From the NCBI GenBank assembly GCA_019116045.1, contig DXCK01000113.1, forward strand, positions 27,172-91,171: DNA of 64,000 nt, given 5' to 3'. The notes below the pieces were generated by a model. It was given only the letters and a program-made list of their open reading frames with translations, had not been told where the DNA came from and did no database searches. The position numbers and the translations under genes are program-made. Below are positions 41,571-50,180 of the stretch, piece by piece. Positions within the stretch are counted from its first letter, which is position 1; each line of letters opens with the position of its first letter. Source of the DNA: Candidatus Bacteroides merdipullorum (lineage in GTDB: Bacteria; Bacteroidota; Bacteroidia; Bacteroidales; Bacteroidaceae).

Positions 41571-42974
41571 ATGGAAAAGATAAGTAGAACAAAGGTGGTT
41601 GACCTCTTGAAGCGCGACGATTTCGGGACTACGGTCAACGTGAAAGGCTGGGTGCGTACCCGCCGGGGAAGCAAGCAAGTCAGCTTCATTGCGCTGAATG
41701 ACGGTTCTACCATCAATAACGTACAGATTGTGGTCGATGTGGCCAACTTCGATGAGGCGCTGCTGAAGGAGATTACCACGGGTGCCTGTCTGAGTGTGAA
41801 CGGTGTGCTGACCGAGTCGGTCGGTTCCGGACAGAAAGTTGAGCTGCAAGCCCGCGAGATAGAGCTGCTGGGGGCATGTGACAATACCTACCCGCTGCAA
41901 AAGAAGGGGCACTCTATGGAGTTCCTGCGCGAAGTGGCTCATTTGCGCCCTCGTACCAATACGTTTGGTGCGGTGTTCCGTATCCGTCATAACATGGCCA
42001 TTGCGATTCATAAGTTTTTCCACGAGAAGGGGTTCTTTTATTTCCACACGCCTATCATCACGGCTTCCGACTGCGAGGGTGCCGGCCAGATGTTTCAGGT
42101 GACAACGATGAATCTCTATGATTTGAAGAAGGATGAGAATGGCTCTATCATCTATGACGATGATTTCTTTGGCAAGCAGGCCAGCCTGACGGTGTCCGGA
42201 CAGTTGGAGGGCGAATTGGCTGCCACGGCTCTGGGTGCCATCTATACCTTCGGCCCTACGTTCCGTGCCGAGAATTCGAACACGCCGCGCCATTTGGCCG
42301 AGTTCTGGATGGTCGAGCCGGAAGTGGCTTTTGCTGACTTGAAGGAGCTGATGGATTTGGAGGAAGAGTTCATTAAGTATTGCGTGCAGTGGGCGCTGGA
42401 CAACTGCAAGGACGACTTGGAGTTCTTGAATAAGATGGTGGACAAGGGCCTGATAGAGCGTCTGCAGAGTGTGGTGAATACCGAATTCGTGCGTCTGCCT
42501 TATACGGAAGGTATCAAGATTCTGGAAGAGGCGGTGGCTGCAGGACGCAAGTTTGAGTTCCCCGTCTACTGGGGCTGCGACCTGGCCAGCGAGCATGAGC
42601 GTTACTTGGTGGAGGAGCACTTCCGCAAGCCGGTCATCATGACCGATTATCCGAAGGAAATCAAGGCTTTCTACATGAAGCAGAACGAAGATGGAAAGAC
42701 GGTGCAGGGCACCGACGTGCTGTTCCCGCAGATTGGCGAAATCATCGGCGGCAGTGTCCGTGAAGAGGATTACGGCAAGCTGATGGCGCGCATCGAGGAG
42801 TTGCACATCCCGATGAAAGACATGTGGTGGTATCTGGACACCCGCAAGTATGGCACCTGCCCGCACGCCGGTTTCGGTTTGGGTTTCGAACGCCTGCTGC
42901 TGTTCGTCACCGGCATGGCCAACATCCGCGACGTCATTCCCTTCCCGCGTACGCCGCGCAATGCTGATTTCTAA
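41571..42974 (+). CDS. asnS: Asparaginyl-tRNA synthetase, 467 aa
   Basis: Class IIb synthetase: N-terminal OB-fold anticodon domain ([19 protein letters not shown]), motif 2 around [20 protein letters not shown] and motif 3 [16 protein letters not shown]. The sequence ending [17 protein letters not shown] is the usual AsnS C-terminus. It charges tRNA-Asn with asparagine. Full length. It lies 24 nt after the rluB-like gene and ends just before a perfect bidirectional terminator. Confidence 0.98.
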   Translation: MEKISRTKVVDLLKRDDFGTTVNVKGWVRTRRGSKQVSFIALNDGSTINNVQIVVDVANFDEALLKEITTGACLSVNGVLTESVGSGQKVELQAREIELLGACDNTYPLQKKGHSMEFLREVAHLRPRTNTFGAVFRIRHNMAIAIHKFFHEKGFFYFHTPIITASDCEGAGQMFQVTTMNLYDLKKDENGSIIYDDDFFGKQASLTVSGQLEGELAATALGAIYTFGPTFRAENSNTPRHLAEFWMVEPEVAFADLKELMDLEEEFIKYCVQWALDNCKDDLEFLNKMVDKGLIERLQSVVNTEFVRLPYTEGIKILEEAVAAGRKFEFPVYWGCDLASEHERYLVEEHFRKPVIMTDYPKEIKAFYMKQNEDGKTVQGTDVLFPQIGEIIGGSVREEDYGKLMARIEELHIPMKDMWWYLDTRKYGTCPHAGFGLGFERLLLFVTGMANIRDVIPFPRTPRNADF

Positions 42975-42987
42975 ACCTCTTGGTAGA

Positions 42988-43024
42988 TAAAATAAAAGCC
43001 CGCTCAGAGCGGGCTTTTATTTTA
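42988..43024. terminator. Bidirectional terminator between asnS and lipoprotein gene
   Basis: Perfect 17-bp arms (42988-43004 and 43008-43024) with a CAG loop; GC core AGCCCGCT flanked by A- and T-runs on both sides, so it works for both convergent genes. Confidence 0.95.
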
Positions 43025-43035
43025 AGTATCGGTGG

Positions 43036-44007
43036 TTAGCTGAAGAACGTGACGCCGATGGGCATGTTCATCATCATGTCCAGCACAATGATGTAGTCTT
43101 CAGCCTGTTCGCGGGTGACTGAGCCTGCGATGATGGCTTTTACGGTCACTTGGTTGCCGTTGCACGAAACTTCGGGGGCTTTACCAAATATCTCGATGTA
43201 TTCTTCGGCCTGCTCGTTGAAGCTCTCCTCCAGAATCTGGGCCCAGGTGGCGTTGGGCAGGGTCAGCGTGGTGGTGAAGTCGGTCAGGACATCGCTGTCA
43301 TACTGCGTGGAGATTTCGTAGCGGCTGTTGGCCAGGCCCATGATGTTGTTGTTGGTGTACCGCCCGGTGGAGGCATCGTAGGTCCCGAATATGGGCGCAT
43401 CGGGCAGGTTGTCTTGAGTGAGTCCGGTGTCCCAGGTTTGCATGACGTATTGCGTCGTTTCGCCGTCTTTTCCCTTGAAGCAATCCAGCTTGAACACGAT
43501 GACCTTGCCGCTCTGTGTGCAACTGATGCCCAGCAGGTCGGCGCGCGTGGCGGGCACGGCCTTCGCCATTACTTTGCGGAGTGTCTGAAGGTATCGCAGC
43601 GATTGGCCCAGCAGCGATTTCTGGTCTGTCGTTGCGGACGTCAGGCTGTATTCCTCGTCGCCCATCAGGTCTTCGAACGTGCCGTTGTTCAGCAAGTTGC
43701 TGATGTATTGGGCTTCCATTTCCGAATCACACACTAGGTCGTACACGGCTTCCTGACACACACCGTCTTTGAAGTCGAAGGCATAGTAACCGGGATAGTC
43801 TTGATAGTCAACATCTTGTGGCGTGTAGGTGCAGACGCCGTTGTCGGCCGAGCCGGACCATCCGGGCGTGTCGGGCACTTGGTCACTCACCAGCGCTCCG
43901 TTGTTCACGCCGCCATTGCCGCCTTCGTCATCGTCGCTGCAGGCACACAAACCAGTCATGACGCCAAACAGGGCGCCAAACATCCATAAAATAGCATTCA
44001 TTTTCAT
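43036..44007 (-). CDS. Hypothetical lipoprotein, 323 aa
   Basis: Start ATG 44007 gives MKMNAILWMFGALFGVMTG and a lipobox LCAC, followed by an acidic linker CSDDDEGGNGG typical of Bacteroides surface lipoproteins. The mature part has no family I recognise. It carries several short segments of mixed strand and helix (VIVFKLDCFKGKDGETTQYV, TTTLTLPNATWAQILEES) and ends in a hydrophobic Met-rich stretch (VLDMMMNMPIGVTFFS). No transport or enzyme motif is seen. It is monocistronic on the minus strand, with a promoter at 44133-44140 and a long leader of about 120 nt. The frame is open to 44103, but that extension precedes the signal peptide. Confidence 0.8.
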   Translation of the reverse strand: MKMNAILWMFGALFGVMTGLCACSDDDEGGNGGVNNGALVSDQVPDTPGWSGSADNGVCTYTPQDVDYQDYPGYYAFDFKDGVCQEAVYDLVCDSEMEAQYISNLLNNGTFEDLMGDEEYSLTSATTDQKSLLGQSLRYLQTLRKVMAKAVPATRADLLGISCTQSGKVIVFKLDCFKGKDGETTQYVMQTWDTGLTQDNLPDAPIFGTYDASTGRYTNNNIMGLANSRYEISTQYDSDVLTDFTTTLTLPNATWAQILEESFNEQAEEYIEIFGKAPEVSCNGNQVTVKAIIAGSVTREQAEDYIIVLDMMMNMPIGVTFFS

Positions 44008-44132
44008 TATAATAAAGTTTTTCGTTTCCGGCTGCTTCCTCTGCCGGTGTGATGAATGGGAAGGCACAGAAGCTGGCCCGTAGGTAATAAGGGCGTGCCT
44101 CACATAAAATTGTCTTGTGCTTTTGTGGATGG

Positions 44133-44140
44133 CAAAATTA
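44133..44140 (-). promoter_or_regulatory. -7 promoter element of lipoprotein gene
   Basis: Minus-strand TAATTTTG (44140-44133), about 126 nt upstream of the chosen start. Confidence 0.5.
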
Positions 44141-44290
44141 GCTATAAATTCTTGTTATGAGAAATGAAATATTTAAAAAAGTGGACTCGGCTTTTCTTGT
44201 AAGTGTATCCGCCTCTTTTCCGGTTTTCAGGCCTTTCGTTGCTCTTCTTCGTCGTCTTTTTGCTTTGTGTGCGTAAGAAGCACGGCCGGA

Positions 44291-44356
44291 GTTCGGACGA
44301 GCCGCGTCTCTTGTTCGGACAAGGCTTGGCTCTTTCGGACTTCGGCCTCGCTTTTC
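44291..44356. repeat. Direct repeats of 20-22 nt (TTCGGAC family)
   Basis: TTCGGAC occurs at 44292, 44314 and 44334 within GTTCGGACGAGCCGCG, GTTCGGACAAGGCTTGG and TTCGGACTTCGGCCTCG. The array lies in the 694-nt gap 44008-44701, otherwise holding only the two divergent promoters and the rplM leader. Confidence 0.85.
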
Positions 44357-44548
44357 TTGCTAAGATTGTGTTTCTGATGCAAAGGCTTGCAGTCTTTGCC
44401 ACTGGTCTATAAATATGGTTATTATGGAAATGCATTTTCTAAATCGGGTGGACGTGGTTTCTTTCTGTTCGCCTCCGCCGTTTTCGCGACCGGCTGTCCG
44501 TGTCCGCTTGCCGCATATCGGCTGTCACTCAAAAAAATACGCAAAACA

Positions 44549-44579
44549 TTTGCTGTTTGCCGGAAAATCCGTACCTTTG
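44549..44579 (+). promoter_or_regulatory. Promoter of rplM-rpsI-rpsB-tsf
   Basis: TTTG (44549-44552), 19-nt spacer, TACCTTTG (44572-44579): full consensus. Transcription should start near 44586, giving a leader of about 115 nt before rplM. Confidence 0.85.
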
Positions 44580-44701
44580 CAAGCCGATTATTATCAAAAA
44601 AGGTTAAGCGATTAATTCATAGCAAGTTAATGGAGTGTGTCCAACCCATTGCTTGTGGTGGTAATCTAATTAGTAGTAACAATTTTAAAAACATTTCAAG
44701 A

Positions 44702-45163
44702 GTGGATACTTTAAGTTACAAGACCATTTCTGCCAACAAAGCTACGGTGACCAAAGAATGGGTCATTGTTGACGCTACGGACCAGGTACTGGGCCGTTTG
44801 GGCGCGAAAGTTGCGAAACTGTTGAGAGGGAAATACAAACCCAACTTTACCCCTCACGTGGATTGCGGCGATAATGTCATCATTATCAATGCCGATAAGG
44901 TGAAAATGACTGGAAACAAGTGGACGGACAAAGTCTACCTGTCTTACACGGGCTACCCCGGCGGTCAGCGTGAAATGACTCCCGCCCGCCTGATGGCAAA
45001 ACCCAACGGCGAAGACAAGCTGCTGAGAAAAGTAGTAAAAGGCATGTTGCCCAAGAACAAACTGGGCGCCAAACTGCTGGGCAATCTGTATGTATATGCA
45101 GGCAGTGAGCACAAACATGAAGCTCAAAGCCCCAAAATGATTGATATTAACGCACTTAAATAA
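44702..45163 (+). CDS. rplM: 50S ribosomal protein L13, 153 aa, GTG start
   Basis: Starts VDTLSYKTISANKATVTKEW; in Bacteroides relatives L13 begins M-DTLSYKTISAN, so GTG 44702 is the start. Core blocks VIVDATDQVLGRLGAKVAKL, NFTPHVDCGDNVIIINADKV and the C-terminal VYAGSEHKHEAQSP are standard. The frame stays open upstream to 44387, but that stretch covers the promoter and repeats and is not coding. First gene of a ribosomal cluster L13-S9-S2-EF-Ts. The leader (44580-44701) may carry autoregulation; I see a weak ATTAA/TTAAT stem only. Confidence 0.97.
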   Translation: MDTLSYKTISANKATVTKEWVIVDATDQVLGRLGAKVAKLLRGKYKPNFTPHVDCGDNVIIINADKVKMTGNKWTDKVYLSYTGYPGGQREMTPARLMAKPNGEDKLLRKVVKGMLPKNKLGAKLLGNLYVYAGSEHKHEAQSPKMIDINALK

Positions 45164-45169
45164 GAGATA

Positions 45170-45556
45170 ATGGAAGTAGTAAATGCATTAGGCAGACGTA
45201 AAAGTGCTATTGCACGCGTTTTCGTAAGCGAAGGAACAGGCAAGATTACGATAAACAAACGGGATCTCGCAGAATACTTTCCCTCAAGCATCCTCCAGTA
45301 TGTGGTGAAACAGCCGTTGAACAAGCTGGGCGTTGCCGAGAAATATGATATTAAAGTCAACCTCTGTGGCGGTGGCTTCACCGGACAGTCTCAGGCTCTT
45401 CGCCTTGCCATTGCCCGTGCCTTGGTGAAAATCAACCCCGAGGACAAGGCTGCCCTGCGTGCCGAAGGCTTCATGACGCGTGACCCCCGTGCTGTTGAAC
45501 GTAAGAAACCGGGTCGTCCCAAAGCACGTCGCAGATTCCAGTTCAGTAAGCGTTAA
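45170..45556 (+). CDS. rpsI: 30S ribosomal protein S9, 128 aa
   Basis: Standard S9: MEVVNALGRRKSAIARVFVS at the N-terminus, the GGGFTGQSQALRLAIARAL block and the basic C-terminal tail ending KKPGRPKARRRFQFSKR, which reaches the P-site tRNA. Starts 6 nt after rplM. The usual L13-S9 pair. Confidence 0.98.
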   Translation: MEVVNALGRRKSAIARVFVSEGTGKITINKRDLAEYFPSSILQYVVKQPLNKLGVAEKYDIKVNLCGGGFTGQSQALRLAIARALVKINPEDKAALRAEGFMTRDPRAVERKKPGRPKARRRFQFSKR

Positions 45557-45751
45557 TCAGTTACTCAAGTTAACAAGTGGACAGGTTAACAAGTTAACGA
45601 GGTTTTCCTTGTTGGCAAGTCAACTGATAACTCCGACAACTGAACAGCGTTTAGTATCTAAACTACCGGGACTCTTTCCCAGAAGGCTACCCGGCGGTTG
45701 GTTTAGAAGAAAAACAAAAAAGAAAGTAAACGAATTAAAGAAACAAAGACT
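45557..45751. repeat. Octamer array between rpsI and rpsB
   Basis: From about 45560 to 45645 the sequence repeats AAGTTAAC, AAGTGGAC, AGGTTAAC, AAGTTAAC with period 8, then TTTTCC and a partly complementary CTTGTTGGCAAGTCAAC segment, so it can fold back. The remaining 100 nt have no promoter. The array is therefore within the ribosomal transcript. Confidence 0.8.
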
Positions 45752-46591
45752 ATGTCAAGAACAAATTTTGATACACTGTTGGAAGCAGGTTGCCACTTCG
45801 GCCATCTGAAGCGTAAATGGAACCCTGCAATGGCTCCTTATATCTTCATGGAGCGCAATGGCATCCACATCATCGACCTCAACAAAACCGTTGCCAAAAT
45901 AGACGAAGCTGCTGAAGCTTTGAAACAAATCGCTAAATCAGGAAAGAAAGTCCTGTTTGTTGCTACTAAAAAACAAGCCAAGCAAGTGGTGGCCGACAAA
46001 GCTGCCTCTGTGAATATGCCTTATGTAATCGAGCGTTGGCCGGGCGGTATGTTGACAAACTTCCCCACTATCCGGAAGGCTGTGAAAAAGATGGCTACTA
46101 TCGACAAACTGTCAAACGACGGTACGTATGCCAATCTCTCCAAACGTGAAATCCTGCAGATCTCGCGTCAGCGTGCCAAGCTGGAAAAGAACCTCGGTTC
46201 CATCGCCGATCTGACCCGTCTGCCCTCTGCCTTGTTCGTAGTAGACGTAATGAAGGAAAACATCGCTGTGCGTGAGGCCAACCGTCTGGGCATCCCCGTA
46301 TTCGGCATTGTTGATACGAACTCTGATCCGACTAACGTGGATTTTGTAATCCCCGCCAATGATGATGCAACCAAGTCTGTAGAAGTCATCCTTGACGCTT
46401 GTTGTGCTGCCATGCAGGAAGGACTGGAAGAGCGCAAGGCTGAGAAAGTGGACATGGAAGCTGCCGGCGAAGGAGCAGTTGCCAACAAGAGTAAGAAACG
46501 CGTTGCCAAAGCTCGCCTCGACAAGTCGGACGAAGAAGCTATCAACGCTTCCAAGGCTGCTGCTTTCATTAAGGAGGAAGAAGAAGCTTAA
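45752..46591 (+). CDS. rpsB: 30S ribosomal protein S2, 279 aa
   Basis: Typical S2: TNFDTLLEAGCHFGHLKRKW, IVDLNKTV-like block (HIIDLNKTVAKIDEAAEAL), KKVLFVATKKQAK, ERWPGGMLTNFPTIRKAVK and FGIVDTNSDPTNVDFVIPAN. Its C-terminal extension is longer than in E. coli and charged (KSKKRVAKARLDKSDEEA), usual in Bacteroidetes. Linked to tsf as in most bacteria. Confidence 0.98.
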   Translation: MSRTNFDTLLEAGCHFGHLKRKWNPAMAPYIFMERNGIHIIDLNKTVAKIDEAAEALKQIAKSGKKVLFVATKKQAKQVVADKAASVNMPYVIERWPGGMLTNFPTIRKAVKKMATIDKLSNDGTYANLSKREILQISRQRAKLEKNLGSIADLTRLPSALFVVDVMKENIAVREANRLGIPVFGIVDTNSDPTNVDFVIPANDDATKSVEVILDACCAAMQEGLEERKAEKVDMEAAGEGAVANKSKKRVAKARLDKSDEEAINASKAAAFIKEEEEA

Positions 46592-46599
46592 AACATACG

Positions 46600-46703
46600 G
46601 AAGTAGTTAGCAGTCAGAAGTCAGTAGACGGTGGAAAAAGACGTGCACCATGCGCGTGAACATTCTGCTTACTGCTCACTCTCGCTGCTGACTACTTCTT
46701 ATT
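46600..46703. repeat. Inverted heptamer array between rpsB and tsf
   Basis: Left arm 46600-46630 with TTAGCAG, TCAGAAG, TCAGTAG (period 7); right arm 46662-46700 with CTGCTTA, CTGCTCA and then CTGCTGACTACTTCT, which pairs with GGAAGTAGTTAGCAG. It forms a long imperfect hairpin in the mRNA between rpsB and tsf. Confidence 0.85.
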
Positions 46704-46733
46704 TTATTAACCCATATAAAAAGAAAAAAGATT

Positions 46734-47726
46734 ATGGCTGTAACAATGGCTGATATAACCAAGCTCCGCAAAATGACGGGTGCTGGTATGATGGATTGTA
46801 AAAACGCCTTGACACAGGCTGAAGGCGATTTCGACCAAGCTATAAAGATTATCCGCGAGAAAGGACAGGCTGTTGCCGCAAAACGTTCAGACCGTGACGC
46901 TGCCGAAGGTTGCGTGCTGGTGAAAGCCGTAGATGGCTTTGGCGCTATGATTGCCTTGAAGTGTGAAACAGACTTCGTGGCTCAGAACGCTGATTTCGTG
47001 AAACTGGCTCAAGACATCTTGGATGCTGCTGTTGCCAACAAGTGCAAGACTCTGGACGAGGTAAAAGCTCTGAAGTTGGGCGATATGACTGTGGCTGAGG
47101 CTGTAACTGACCGTAGCGGCATCACGGGTGAGAAGATGGAACTGGATGGGTATCAGACAGTAGAAGGTCCTTCTATCTCTACTTATAACCACCAGAACAA
47201 GAACTTCCTCTGCACGATGGTAGTACTGAACAAAGTAGCCGACGAGAAAGTGGGGCATGAAGTAGCCATGCAGATTGCTGCTATGAACCCGATTGCTGTG
47301 AACGAAGCTGGTGTTTCCGAAGAGGTGAAGAATAACGAGATGCAAGTGGCTGTTGAGAAAACAAAGGCTGAACAGATTCAGAAGGCTGTAGAAGCAGCTT
47401 TGAAGAAAGCTGGCTTCAACCTCTATATTGCAGAAAACGAGGAACACCTGAACGAAGGCATCATGAAGGGCAATATCACGGAAGCTCAGGCTCAGGAAAT
47501 CCGCGACTTGAAAGAAAAAGTTGCTGCTGAAAAGGCTGCAAACTTGCCTGCTCAGATGATTGAGAACATTGCTAAAGGTCGTATGGCTAAGTTCTATAAG
47601 GAAAACTGCTTGTTGAACCAGGAGTATATTCAGGACGCCAAGATGTCTGTTGCTGACTATCTGAAGTCTAACGACAAGGATTTGACAGTATTGGATTTCA
47701 AACGCTTTACGCTGCGTGCAGAATAA
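46734..47726 (+). CDS. tsf: Elongation factor Ts, 330 aa
   Basis: EF-Ts with UBA-like N-terminus (MADITKLRKMTGAGMMDCKN), the conserved core KCETDFVAQNADFV that contacts EF-Tu, and two dimerisation-type subdomains. It acts as guanine nucleotide exchange factor of EF-Tu. Homologues start MAVTMADITKLR, so ATG 46734 is kept. Last gene of the ribosomal cluster, with a terminator 27 nt after the stop. Confidence 0.97.
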   Translation: MAVTMADITKLRKMTGAGMMDCKNALTQAEGDFDQAIKIIREKGQAVAAKRSDRDAAEGCVLVKAVDGFGAMIALKCETDFVAQNADFVKLAQDILDAAVANKCKTLDEVKALKLGDMTVAEAVTDRSGITGEKMELDGYQTVEGPSISTYNHQNKNFLCTMVVLNKVADEKVGHEVAMQIAAMNPIAVNEAGVSEEVKNNEMQVAVEKTKAEQIQKAVEAALKKAGFNLYIAENEEHLNEGIMKGNITEAQAQEIRDLKEKVAAEKAANLPAQMIENIAKGRMAKFYKENCLLNQEYIQDAKMSVADYLKSNDKDLTVLDFKRFTLRAE

Positions 47727-47752
47727 TTGTTCTTTCAAAGGCAATATAAAAT

Positions 47753-47793
47753 AAGAGGAGGGTGTGTCCGTTGGATACATCCTCTTCTTTTTT
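47753..47793 (+). terminator. Terminator after tsf
   Basis: AAGAGGA (47753-47759) pairs with TCCTCTT (47780-47786); an inner TGTGTCC/GGATACA stem adds to it. CTTTTTT follows. Confidence 0.88.
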
Positions 47794-47847
47794 GATGTGG
47801 ATTGGCCTGAGTGCGCCCTCTGGGTGTGGCACTGGCCTGGCTCTTTC

Positions 47848-48207
47848 TTATCCAGCAGTTTTCGTCTGTGTGTATCCGGCTTTTATGAGTAGTTCGGCCA
47901 CTTTTTGTTTGAAGTCACCTTGCACGATGATTTCGCCATCTTTGGCTGAACCGCCTACGCCACATTTACTTTTCAGCAGTTTGCCTAATTCTTTTAAATC
48001 ATCGTCAGAACCGACAAAGCCTGTGACAAGAGTCACAACTTTTCCACCACGGTTTTTACGGTCCAGACTGACGCGTAGGCGTTGCTGGGAAGCTGGTAAG
48101 GTATTTTCTTCCTGCTCGGTTTCTGTCTCATAATGGAAGTCCGGATTAGTAGAGTAAACGATGTTAAGCCGTTCTTTCCAGTCGTTGTTTTTGTTGTTTT
48201 TCCTCAT
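47848..48207 (-). CDS. SUI1/eIF1 family translation initiation factor (YciH-like), 119 aa
   Basis: Charged N-terminus (MRKNNKNNDWKERLNIVYST), then the SUI1 fold: LRVSLDRKNRGGKVVTLVTG, ELGKLLKSKCGVGGSAKDG, EIIVQGD and a final helix. Bacterial SUI1 proteins resemble eIF1 and are thought to influence start-codon fidelity; the exact role is unsettled. Divergent from rex, with a -7 element at 48293-48300. Confidence 0.92.
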   Translation of the reverse strand: MRKNNKNNDWKERLNIVYSTNPDFHYETETEQEENTLPASQQRLRVSLDRKNRGGKVVTLVTGFVGSDDDLKELGKLLKSKCGVGGSAKDGEIIVQGDFKQKVAELLIKAGYTQTKTAG

Positions 48208-48292
48208 ATCGGTAGGAGAGTAGTTGGTTATTTTTCTTAGCGTTTATGTTTCCCCTGCTGTTCGTAGGGGGAGAGCTTAAGCTATCTCGCTT

Positions 48293-48300
48293 CAAAAATA
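48293..48300 (-). promoter_or_regulatory. -7 promoter element of SUI1 gene
   Basis: Minus-strand TATTTTTG (48300-48293), 86 nt upstream of the SUI1 start; no good -33 box. Confidence 0.45.
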
Positions 48301-48307
48301 GCATATT

Positions 48308-48339
48308 TTTGCCAGAGTAGGAAAAAAAGTGTACCTTTG
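48308..48339 (+). promoter_or_regulatory. Promoter of rex
   Basis: TTTG (48308-48311), 20-nt spacer, TACCTTTG (48332-48339), 35 nt before ATG 48375. Confidence 0.8.
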
Positions 48340-48374
48340 CTCTGCAATATACTATATATTAAAGGATAAAGACC

Positions 48375-49034
48375 ATGAGCTGCCTCTCGCTTAAAAAAGC
48401 TACTCTTCATGTTCCCGAACCGACATTGCGTCGATTACCGTGGTATCTTTCCAATGCCAAATTGTTGAGAAAGAAGGGAGAGCGCTTTGTCTCGTCTACA
48501 CGGATAGCGGCAGAGATAAACATAGATGCCTCTCAGGTGGCCAAAGATTTGTCGTATGTGCATATTGTAGGTCGTACACGGGTGGGCTATGACGTGGATT
48601 CATTGATTGCAGTTCTGGAAGATTTCTTGGGCTTTAGCCAGATGCACAAGGCTTTCTTGTTCGGAGCCGGCAGCTTGGGCGGGGCGTTGCTGTGTGATTC
48701 TGGTTTGCAACATTTCGGTCTGGAGATAGTGGCGGCTTTCGATGTCAATGCCCAGCGGATAGGGACGGCGCCTGGGGGGATTCCGGTTTTTCATACCTCT
48801 GAGTTTGAGCGGAAGATGCAAGAATATGATGTCCGAATCGGTGTATTGACCGTACCTATTGAGATAGCCCAAGAGGTGACAGACATGATGGTGCAAGGAG
48901 GCATACGGGCTGTCTGGAATTTTACGCCCTTCCGTATTCGTGTCCCCGAACACATTGTCGTGCAGAACACTTCTCTTTATGCCCATTTGGCACTGATGTT
49001 TAACCGGTTGAATCTTATTGATGATAAAGAATGA
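48375..49034 (+). CDS. rex: Redox-sensing transcriptional repressor Rex, 219 aa
   Basis: N-terminal winged helix (VPEPTLRRLPWYLSNAKLL, VSSTRIAAEINIDASQVAKD) and C-terminal Rossmann domain that senses NADH/NAD+ (KAFLFGAGSLGGALL, VVAAFDVNAQRIG), ending with a domain-swap helix. Rex represses fermentation and respiration genes when NAD+ is high. Family length is about 210. It overlaps the FAH-family gene by 4 nt (ATGA), so the two are translationally coupled. I did not find a clear Rex operator in its own promoter. Confidence 0.95.
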   Translation: MSCLSLKKATLHVPEPTLRRLPWYLSNAKLLRKKGERFVSSTRIAAEINIDASQVAKDLSYVHIVGRTRVGYDVDSLIAVLEDFLGFSQMHKAFLFGAGSLGGALLCDSGLQHFGLEIVAAFDVNAQRIGTAPGGIPVFHTSEFERKMQEYDVRIGVLTVPIEIAQEVTDMMVQGGIRAVWNFTPFRIRVPEHIVVQNTSLYAHLALMFNRLNLIDDKE

Positions 49035-49648
49035 AAATAATAGCGGTAGGGATGAATTATGTCCGGCATAACGCTGAGTTGGGATATGCTGGAGATGTTA
49101 CAGAGCCGGTTATCTTCTTGAAACCGGATTCTTCGTTGCTGAAAGACGGGAAACCGTTTTTTCTGCCCGATTTCTCTTCGGATGTGCAATACGAGGCGGA
49201 GGTGGTGGTACATATTTGCCGGTTGGGCAAGTGTATAGCTCCGCGTTTTGCTCATCGCTATTATGATGCAGTGACGGTGGGCATTGATTTTACTGCGCGG
49301 GATTGGCAGAACCGTTTCCGTGCCAGTGGGTTGCCTTGGGAGTTGTCGAAGGGGTTTGACAATTCAGCCGCTATCGGTCGTTTCCTGCCGTTGGAGCAGT
49401 TGGGGGGAGATGTGCAGCGGTTGGATTTCCATCTGGACATAGATGGCCAGACGGTGCAGCGGGGATGGACGGGCGACATGTTGTTCCGCGTGGATGACAT
49501 CATCGCTTATGTCAGTCGTTTTATGACGTTGAAGATGGGGGACTTGATTTATACCGGGACGCCTGCCGGCGTGGGTCCCGTGGCAGTGGGGCAACGTTTG
49601 CAAGGCTATTTGGGCAAGGAGAATGTTTTGGACTTTTATATAAGATAG
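49031..49648 (+). CDS. Fumarylacetoacetate hydrolase family protein, 205 aa
   Basis: FAH-fold protein: MKIIAVGMNYVRHNAELG, VIFLKPDSSLLKDG, the metal-binding region VQYEAEVVVHI and later VGIDFTARDW, then MTLKMGDLIYTGTPAGVGPV. Members of this family include fumarylpyruvate hydrolases, acylpyruvases and oxaloacetate decarboxylases or tautomerases. The short single-domain form here suggests an acylpyruvase or oxaloacetate tautomerase-like activity, not resolvable from sequence. Its start overlaps the rex stop (ATGA), and ispF starts 16 nt after its end. Confidence 0.9.
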   Translation: MKIIAVGMNYVRHNAELGYAGDVTEPVIFLKPDSSLLKDGKPFFLPDFSSDVQYEAEVVVHICRLGKCIAPRFAHRYYDAVTVGIDFTARDWQNRFRASGLPWELSKGFDNSAAIGRFLPLEQLGGDVQRLDFHLDIDGQTVQRGWTGDMLFRVDDIIAYVSRFMTLKMGDLIYTGTPAGVGPVAVGQRLQGYLGKENVLDFYIR

Positions 49649-49664
49649 TAATGTTATAGGCGTT

Positions 49665-50180
49665 ATGGCAAAGATTCGCGTGGGATTTGGATACGATGTC
49701 CATCGCTTGGTGGAGGGTCGTGAATTGTGGTTGGGTGGCATCTGTTTGGAGCATGAGAAGGGTTTGTTGGGACATTCGGATGCGGATGTCTTGATTCATG
49801 CCATTTGCGATGCCTTGTTGGGGGCAGCGAACATGCGTGACATTGGTTACCACTTTCCGGATACGGCCGAGGAGTATGAGAATATTGACAGCAAGGTGTT
49901 GCTGAAGAAGACGGTTGCTCTTTTGGCTTCGAAGGGGTATGCCGTGGGTAATGTCGACGTGACGGTCTGCGCTGAACGCCCGAAGTTGAACCCGCATATT
50001 CCACGCATGAAGCAGGTGCTGGCTGCCGTGATGGGGGTGGATGAGGAGGATGTCTCTATCAAGGCCACTACGACGGAGCGGCTGGGCTTTACGGGGCGTG
50101 AGGAGGGCATCGCGGCTTATGCCGTGGTGTTGGTAGAGCGGGCTGCCTTGGCTGCTTGTGAGGGCGGGAAGCTTTTGTAG
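49665..50180 (+). CDS. ispF: 2-C-methyl-D-erythritol 2,4-cyclodiphosphate synthase, 171 aa
   Basis: IspF of the non-mevalonate isoprenoid pathway: zinc ligands in GFGYDVHRL and the later His, GLLGHSDADVLIHAICDALLGA, and KATTTERLGFTGREEGIAAYA. The family usually ends shortly after AAYAVVLVE (about 160 residues); here about ten further residues (ALAACEGGKLL) come from sequence overlapping the convergent AraC remnant by 64 nt. This suggests that its original stop was lost or shifted when that region was rearranged. Catalytic residues are intact. Confidence 0.96.
   Translation: MAKIRVGFGYDVHRLVEGRELWLGGICLEHEKGLLGHSDADVLIHAICDALLGAANMRDIGYHFPDTAEEYENIDSKVLLKKTVALLASKGYAVGNVDVTVCAERPKLNPHIPRMKQVLAAVMGVDEEDVSIKATTTERLGFTGREEGIAAYAVVLVERAALAACEGGKLL

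Noticed and set aside
40173..42866. Minus-strand open frame of 897 codons across rluB and asnS
   Set aside because: It is antisense to two well-supported genes, crosses their boundary, has no domain signature and follows from their codon bias.
44387..44701. 105-residue extension of L13
   Set aside because: It covers the promoter (44549-44579) and repeat-rich DNA; L13 homologues begin at DTLSYKTISAN.
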